NCBI GenBank assembly: GCA_023406715.1
Contig: JAEXVC010000187.1
Span: forward strand, 1-11,746
From: Bacteroidota bacterium
GTDB lineage: Bacteria > Bacteroidota > Bacteroidia > Bacteroidales > Tenuifilaceae
Length of the DNA: 11,746 nt
Direction: 5' to 3'
Of the stretch, positions 7,619-11,746 are shown piece by piece; within the stretch, counting starts at the first letter, position 1, and every line of letters begins with the position of its first letter. A program made the translations under genes and the position numbers. The notes below the pieces were generated by a model that saw only the letters and a list, made by a program, of their open reading frames with translations, was not told where the DNA came from and did not search any database.

Positions 7619-9397
7619 ATGACACAAACAAAAGTAATTGTTGGACTTGGCAGTTGCGGAATTGCAGCCGGAGCCAACAAGGTTTACAATAAAATAAAAG
7701 CCCTTCAGGAAGCCGAAAAGTTAGACTTTGAACTTGCAAAAACAAGTTGCATTGGAATGTGTTTCCGCGAACCACTTGTTGAAGTGATTGACGATAATGG
7801 CTCTATGATTTACGGAGATGTTGATGAGGACAAGGCCATTGAGATTATTCAGCAACACGTTATTGGGCTGAACCCAATTAAGGATTACGTTGTTAAAACC
7901 GATTTATTCACCACTCCCGACAGTGTGTATTTCGATGGACAAATTAAAATTGCCCTTCGGAATTGCGGATATATCGACCCAGAGAATATTCAGGAATACG
8001 AGGATAGAGGGGGTTACTCTGCCTTAAAACTAATTGCAAAGGATAAAATCGCACCCGATGTTGTTATTCAAACCATTATTGACTCTGGTCTTCGTGGCCG
8101 AGGCGGTGGTGGTTTTCCAACCGGTATGAAATGGCGATTTGCCCGTGCAAGTCAATCTGCCGAAAAGTACATTATTTGTAACGCCGATGAAGGTGACCCC
8201 GGTGCATTTATGGACCGCTCATTGCTCGAAGGCGACCCACACGCAGTTATTGAAGGGATGATAATTGGCGCATACGCCATTGGTGCTACCGATGGTGTTA
8301 TTTACTGCCGCGCAGAGTATCCACTGGCAATAAAGCGCCTAAACATAGCGCTTGCACAAGCTCACGAGAAGGGCTACTTAGGCAAAAATATCCAAGGAAT
8401 TGAAGGATTCAACCTCGATATCCACATTAAGGAAGGCGCTGGTGCCTTTGTTTGCGGAGAGGAAACTGCGCTAATGGCCTCCATTGAAGGAAAGCGAGGA
8501 ATGCCAACAAAGCGTCCACCATTTCCAGCAGAATCTGGATTGTGGCGTAAGCCATCGAATATCAACAACGTTGAAACATTTGCCAACGTATCGTACATTG
8601 TAAGTCACGGGGCTGGCTCGTTCAACAAATACGGAACCGAAAAGAGCAAAGGAACAAAAGTATTTGCCCTAACAGGCAAAATTAAGCACGGAGGACTTGT
8701 TGAAGTTCCAATGGGAATGAGCCTTCGCGATATAATATACAAACTTGGCGGCGGAATACAAAACGATAAAAAGTTTAAAGCGGTTCAAATGGGCGGCCCA
8801 TCGGGCGGTTGTATTCCCGAGCATCTAATAGATATCCTAGTCGATTACGACCAAGTTAACGCAACCGGAGCAATTATGGGCTCGGGCGGTATGGTTGTAA
8901 TGGACGAAACAACCTGCATGGTTGATGTAGCTCGGTTCTTCCTTGATTTCACTCAAAAGGAATCGTGCGGGAAATGCACATTCTGCCGTATTGGAACCAA
9001 GAGAATGCTTGAGATTCTAACCAGAATCACCGTGGGTGATGGCCAAGAGGGAGATATTGAAAAACTGGAGGAACTTGCCCTGCAAGTAAGAGATAGTTCA
9101 CTTTGCGGATTAGGACAAACCGCTCCAAACCCAGTACTCACCACAATTAAGTATTTCCGCCACGAGTACGAAGCACACATCCGCGACAAGAAGTGTCCTG
9201 CACATAGCTGCAAGAAACTTCTCACCTACGAGATTGTTGCCTCCAAGTGTACTGGATGTACCGTTTGTGCGGTGAAGTGTCCAGTTAAAGCAATTGATGG
9301 GGAACGGAAAAAGGTTCATCACATAAATCAAGATATATGCATTAAGTGCGGCGATTGCTACTCAACCTGCCGTTTTGATGCAATTACAAAAAGTTAG
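7619..9397 (+). CDS. NuoF/HydB-like FMN- and NADH-binding Fe-S subunit
   Basis: Flavoprotein subunit where NAD(H) exchanges electrons with FMN. The 592-aa protein is longer than a plain NuoF (about 430) and has the HydB/HndC layout. An N-terminal thioredoxin-like ferredoxin domain (about 1-85) has C13, C44 and C48. The NuoF core has the glycine-rich GRGGGGFPTG at 160-169 and CNADEGDPGAFMDR at 187-200 (FMN/NADH site), then GAGAFVCGEETALMASIEG at 273-291. A [4Fe-4S] site is formed by C450-x2-C453-x2-C456 plus C496. A Cys/His group C526-PAH-S-C531 follows. The C-terminus is a two-cluster ferredoxin: C544, C547, C550, C554 and C574, C577, C580, C584. These extra domains are typical of HydB-type subunits in soluble, often electron-bifurcating, complexes. 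The N-terminal domain shows only three of four expected cysteines. It should pair with the NuoE-like subunit 70 nt upstream and the large subunit 116 nt downstream. Confidence 0.93.
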   Translation: MTQTKVIVGLGSCGIAAGANKVYNKIKALQEAEKLDFELAKTSCIGMCFREPLVEVIDDNGSMIYGDVDEDKAIEIIQQHVIGLNPIKDYVVKTDLFTTPDSVYFDGQIKIALRNCGYIDPENIQEYEDRGGYSALKLIAKDKIAPDVVIQTIIDSGLRGRGGGGFPTGMKWRFARASQSAEKYIICNADEGDPGAFMDRSLLEGDPHAVIEGMIIGAYAIGATDGVIYCRAEYPLAIKRLNIALAQAHEKGYLGKNIQGIEGFNLDIHIKEGAGAFVCGEETALMASIEGKRGMPTKRPPFPAESGLWRKPSNINNVETFANVSYIVSHGAGSFNKYGTEKSKGTKVFALTGKIKHGGLVEVPMGMSLRDIIYKLGGGIQNDKKFKAVQMGGPSGGCIPEHLIDILVDYDQVNATGAIMGSGGMVVMDETTCMVDVARFFLDFTQKESCGKCTFCRIGTKRMLEILTRITVGDGQEGDIEKLEELALQVRDSSLCGLGQTAPNPVLTTIKYFRHEYEAHIRDKKCPAHSCKKLLTYEIVASKCTGCTVCAVKCPVKAIDGERKKVHHINQDICIKCGDCYSTCRFDAITKS

Positions 9398-9410
9398 ATT
9401 TTATAATTAA

Positions 9411-9432
9411 TTGTTGTTCGTTGATAGTTGTT
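9411..9432 (+). repeat. Intergenic repeat, second copy of the 7553-7574 element
   Basis: TTGTTGTTCGTTGATAGTTG... matches 7553-7574 at 19 of 22 positions. It starts 13 nt after the nuoF-like stop, as the first copy starts 5 nt after the nuoE-like stop. Here the downstream pairing arm of the first copy is absent. Confidence 0.55.
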
Positions 9433-9448
9433 CGTGAAATACTTAATG

Positions 9449-9484
9449 CATAAGTCACTTGTCACCAGTCATCTGTCACCAACT
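9449..9484 (+). repeat. 36-nt dispersed repeat, copy B (upstream of the large redox subunit)
   Basis: It begins CATAAGTCACTTGTCACC and matches the minus-strand copy at 5146-5181 in 30 of 36 positions without gaps. It ends 29 nt before the ATG at 9514, nearly the same distance as copy A from its gene, and in the same orientation relative to the gene. Confidence 0.65.
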
Positions 9485-9513
9485 TATACCAAAAACTAAA
9501 CACTGTTTTCAAA

Positions 9514-11746
9514 ATGAGCGAACAGGTAAATATAGTTCTAAACGGAATTAACACAACAGCCCACAAAGGCGAGTATATACTTGATGTTGCACGCAAGCAC
9601 GGAATAGACATTCCAACCCTTTGTCACGACCCACGACTAGAGCCGTACTCATCATGCTACGTTTGCGTGGTGGAAATTGAGGGACAGCGTAACCTGCAAC
9701 CATCGTGCTCGACCCGCGTTGCTGAGGGAATGAAAATCAACACTGACAATAGTCGCGTACATAAGGCTCGTAAAACTGCGCTGGATTTGATAATGAGCAA
9801 CCACTACGCCGATTGCGCAGCACCTTGTCGCGAGCGTTGTCCTGCTGGCGTTGATGTTCAGGGCTATATTTCACTAATTGAAAAAGGACTTTATAGCGAA
9901 GCAATTGGACTCATAAAACAAACCAATCCTCTACCTGCAATCTGCGGTAGAGTTTGCGTTCGTCCTTGCGAGGCAGCCTGTCGCCGTAATAATATGGACG
10001 AGGGAACTGGAGTTGGTATCGACTACCTAAAACGTTTCGCTGCCGACCGCGACTTGGAATCAAATCATCACTATAAACCTACTGTTGCCAAAACAACTGG
10101 CAAAAAGGTAGCAATTATTGGTGCTGGCCCTGGAGGACTCTCTGCTGCCTATTTCCTTCAACAGAAAGGACATCAGTGCGATATTTTTGAGGCACAAGCG
10201 CACCCTGGAGGTTGGTTACGCTACGGCATTCCAGAGTATCGCCTACCAAACGACTTGCTCGACAAAGAAGTTGCAACAATCACCGAACTTGGTGTAAACA
10301 TATTCTACAACCAAAAACTTGGCGACAACCTCAGCTACAAGAAGATTAGTGAGGAGTATGATGCAATGATTCTTACCATTGGCTCACAGCGCGGAGCGCT
10401 TTTAGGTGCCGATGGCGAGGATGCCGATGGAGTTTTCTCAGGCATCGATTTCCTTCGGAATATGGAGGTTACAGGCCAACGATACGATTTTAAAGGCAAG
10501 CGCATTGCAGTTGTGGGCGGTGGAAACACCGCTATGGACTGCTGCCGTACATCTATCCGTTGCGGAAGCACAGATGTTAAGGTGATTTACCGACGTACTG
10601 AAGCCGAAATGCCCGCTAACCCTATCGAAATTCACGAATCAAAACTTGAGGGTGTTGAGTACCAATTCCTAACTGCTCCTGTAAGAGTAAACAAGGATGC
10701 CAACGGCAAATTAAAATCGATGACCTTAATCAAAATGGGATTGGGCGAACCCGACGCATCGGGTCGTAGAAGACCTGTTCCTATTGAGGGTTCGGAGTAC
10801 GATATGGAGTTCGACTACATACTTGCCGCAATTGGTCAAAAAACCGACATTAACTTCCTTGACGATGTTAATAAGAATACCAAAAATGGCGAGCTAAAGG
10901 CCAACAAATGGGGCGATATTGATGCCAACAAGGCAACCCTGCAAACAGGTATCCCATCAGTTTTTGCAGCTGGCGATGGAGTTACTGGACCTGCAACAAT
11001 AATTGAGGCAGTTGCGCAAGCTAAATTGGCCTCGCACAGCTGTCATCTTTACTTAACTGGGCAAGAAGTTGTTGCTCCTAAAAAGGAATTCCTAAGCAAA
11101 AAGGATAACTTCCATCAACTTAGCAAGGATGAGTTTGTAAACCGATATCAACATCAACTACGCGAGGAGATGCCAGTTCTGGAAGCAGATGGCCGTAAAA
11201 ACTTCAACGAGGTTGAACTGGGCTACACCCACGAACAGGCGCACCACGAGGTTGGGCGTTGCTTGGAATGCGGCTGTACAGAGTATTTCGACTGTCAACT
11301 AAAGCAACACGCCGACACATACCAAGCCGACCAAATGCGATTTATGGGCGAGCACAAAGAGTTCAACGTGAACTTCTCGCATCCATACATCGAGATTGAT
11401 AACAACAAGTGTATTCTTTGCTCGCGCTGCGTTAGAATCTGTAAGGATGTGGTTGGAGCAAATGCGCTAACGCTTGTAAAGCGTGGTTTTGAAACCTACG
11501 TTGCACCAGCATTGGGCGAAAGTTTGGCAAGCACAACCTGCGAATCGTGCGGAATGTGTATTTCGGCTTGTCCTACTGGTGCAATCACCGAAAATGTTCC
11601 TTTCAAACCAGGTCCTGTAAAAACCGAGACATTTGAAACCATCTGCGGATTCTGCTCTGTAGGATGTTCACTAACTTTCCACCATCGTGGAGGTTACATT
11701 ATGAAGGTAACTGGTGCAAACGGAATGGTTAATACCGATGGTAACC
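9514..11746 (+). CDS. NuoG/formate dehydrogenase-like subunit with an inserted GltD/NfnB NAD(P)H-FAD domain (right-truncated)
   Basis: Multi-cofactor redox protein, open from the ATG at 9514 to the window edge (744 residues seen). In order: a [2Fe-2S] plant-ferredoxin-type domain with C37, C48, C51, C65; a GltD-type N-terminal Fe-S segment with C101, C105, C109, C144, C148, C152, C156 (GRVCVRPCEAAC at 145-156); an FAD-binding GAGPGG at 203-208 and GGWLRYGIPEYRLP at 232-245; an NAD(P)-binding GGGNTAMD at 335-342 followed by YRRTEAEMPA at 359-368, whose arginine pair suggests NADP(H); FAAGDG at 484-489; a cysteine group C583, C586, C588, C594; a two-[4Fe-4S] ferredoxin with C633, C636, C639, C643 and C676, C679, C682, C686; and C711-x2-C714-x3-C718, the start of a molybdopterin-oxidoreductase Fe4S4 domain. 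The likely remainder is a formate dehydrogenase-like or NuoG-like catalytic domain, but no Mo-binding residues are visible. No [FeFe]-hydrogenase H-cluster motif is seen. Confidence 0.88.
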   Translation, partial: MSEQVNIVLNGINTTAHKGEYILDVARKHGIDIPTLCHDPRLEPYSSCYVCVVEIEGQRNLQPSCSTRVAEGMKINTDNSRVHKARKTALDLIMSNHYADCAAPCRERCPAGVDVQGYISLIEKGLYSEAIGLIKQTNPLPAICGRVCVRPCEAACRRNNMDEGTGVGIDYLKRFAADRDLESNHHYKPTVAKTTGKKVAIIGAGPGGLSAAYFLQQKGHQCDIFEAQAHPGGWLRYGIPEYRLPNDLLDKEVATITELGVNIFYNQKLGDNLSYKKISEEYDAMILTIGSQRGALLGADGEDADGVFSGIDFLRNMEVTGQRYDFKGKRIAVVGGGNTAMDCCRTSIRCGSTDVKVIYRRTEAEMPANPIEIHESKLEGVEYQFLTAPVRVNKDANGKLKSMTLIKMGLGEPDASGRRRPVPIEGSEYDMEFDYILAAIGQKTDINFLDDVNKNTKNGELKANKWGDIDANKATLQTGIPSVFAAGDGVTGPATIIEAVAQAKLASHSCHLYLTGQEVVAPKKEFLSKKDNFHQLSKDEFVNRYQHQLREEMPVLEADGRKNFNEVELGYTHEQAHHEVGRCLECGCTEYFDCQLKQHADTYQADQMRFMGEHKEFNVNFSHPYIEIDNNKCILCSRCVRICKDVVGANALTLVKRGFETYVAPALGESLASTTCESCGMCISACPTGAITENVPFKPGPVKTETFETICGFCSVGCSLTFHHRGGYIMKVTGANGMVNTDGN

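Noticed and set aside
7021..11746. Respiratory complex I (nuo) operon
   Set aside because: NuoE-, NuoF- and NuoG-like parts are present, but the NuoF has HydB-type extra domains, the third gene carries a GltD insertion, and no quinone-module or membrane genes are seen in the window.
9514..11746. [FeFe]-hydrogenase HydA subunit
   Set aside because: After the two ferredoxin clusters the sequence goes to C711-x2-C714-x3-C718 in a molybdopterin Fe4S4 context; no H-cluster motif appears in the visible part.

Overview
The window looks like a chromosomal segment of an anaerobic or fermentative member of the Bacteroidota, most likely order Bacteroidales. The grounds are the protein types (a RecB/AddA-like UvrD helicase, a stand-alone MnmD, a PEP/pyruvate-binding protein with receiver-like domains, a Bacteroides-type glutamate dehydrogenase), the lack of clear Shine-Dalgarno sequences before the starts, moderate AT richness, and AT-rich intergenic gaps carrying low-complexity repeats typical of that phylum. 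This is inference from gene content, since no rRNA or marker gene is present.

Left half, minus strand (1-5118): reading leftwards there is a 1148-aa protein with a GAF-like region, two receiver-like domains and an ATP-grasp PEP-synthase/PPDK nucleotide-binding domain. After 34 nt comes mnmD (tRNA wobble-uridine methyltransferase), then a 174-nt gap holding a palindromic intergenic repeat, then the N-terminal 265 residues of a UvrD/AddA-like helicase that runs off the left edge. A 347-nt divergent region (5119-5465) with repeats and two perfect short palindromes separates this block from the right half.

Right half, plus strand: gdhA (5466-6821) ends in a clear intrinsic terminator (6831-6872) and is probably monocistronic. 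Then come three redox genes in a row: a NuoE/HydC-like [2Fe-2S] subunit (7021-7548), a NuoF/HydB-like FMN/NADH-binding subunit with additional N- and C-terminal Fe-S domains (7619-9397), and a large protein cut by the right edge (9514-11746). The last begins as a NuoG/HydA-type [2Fe-2S] domain, contains a complete GltD/NfnB-type FAD/NAD(P)H domain, then two [4Fe-4S] clusters, and has just entered a molybdopterin-oxidoreductase-type Fe4S4 domain when the window stops.

How they work together: the three redox genes should encode one soluble flavin/Fe-S complex. NuoE/NuoF-type subunits would handle NAD(H), and the third subunit adds a second pyridine-nucleotide site with an NADP(H)-like signature and probably a molybdenum/tungsten (formate dehydrogenase-like) active site. 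This is the most interesting part of the window: a candidate NAD(H)/NADP(H)/ferredoxin/formate electron-transfer hub, possibly flavin-bifurcating. GdhA next door is a pyridine-nucleotide consumer, but no direct link can be shown from the sequence. Intergenic repeats recur before or between these genes, including a 36-nt element at nearly the same distance upstream of two unrelated start codons.
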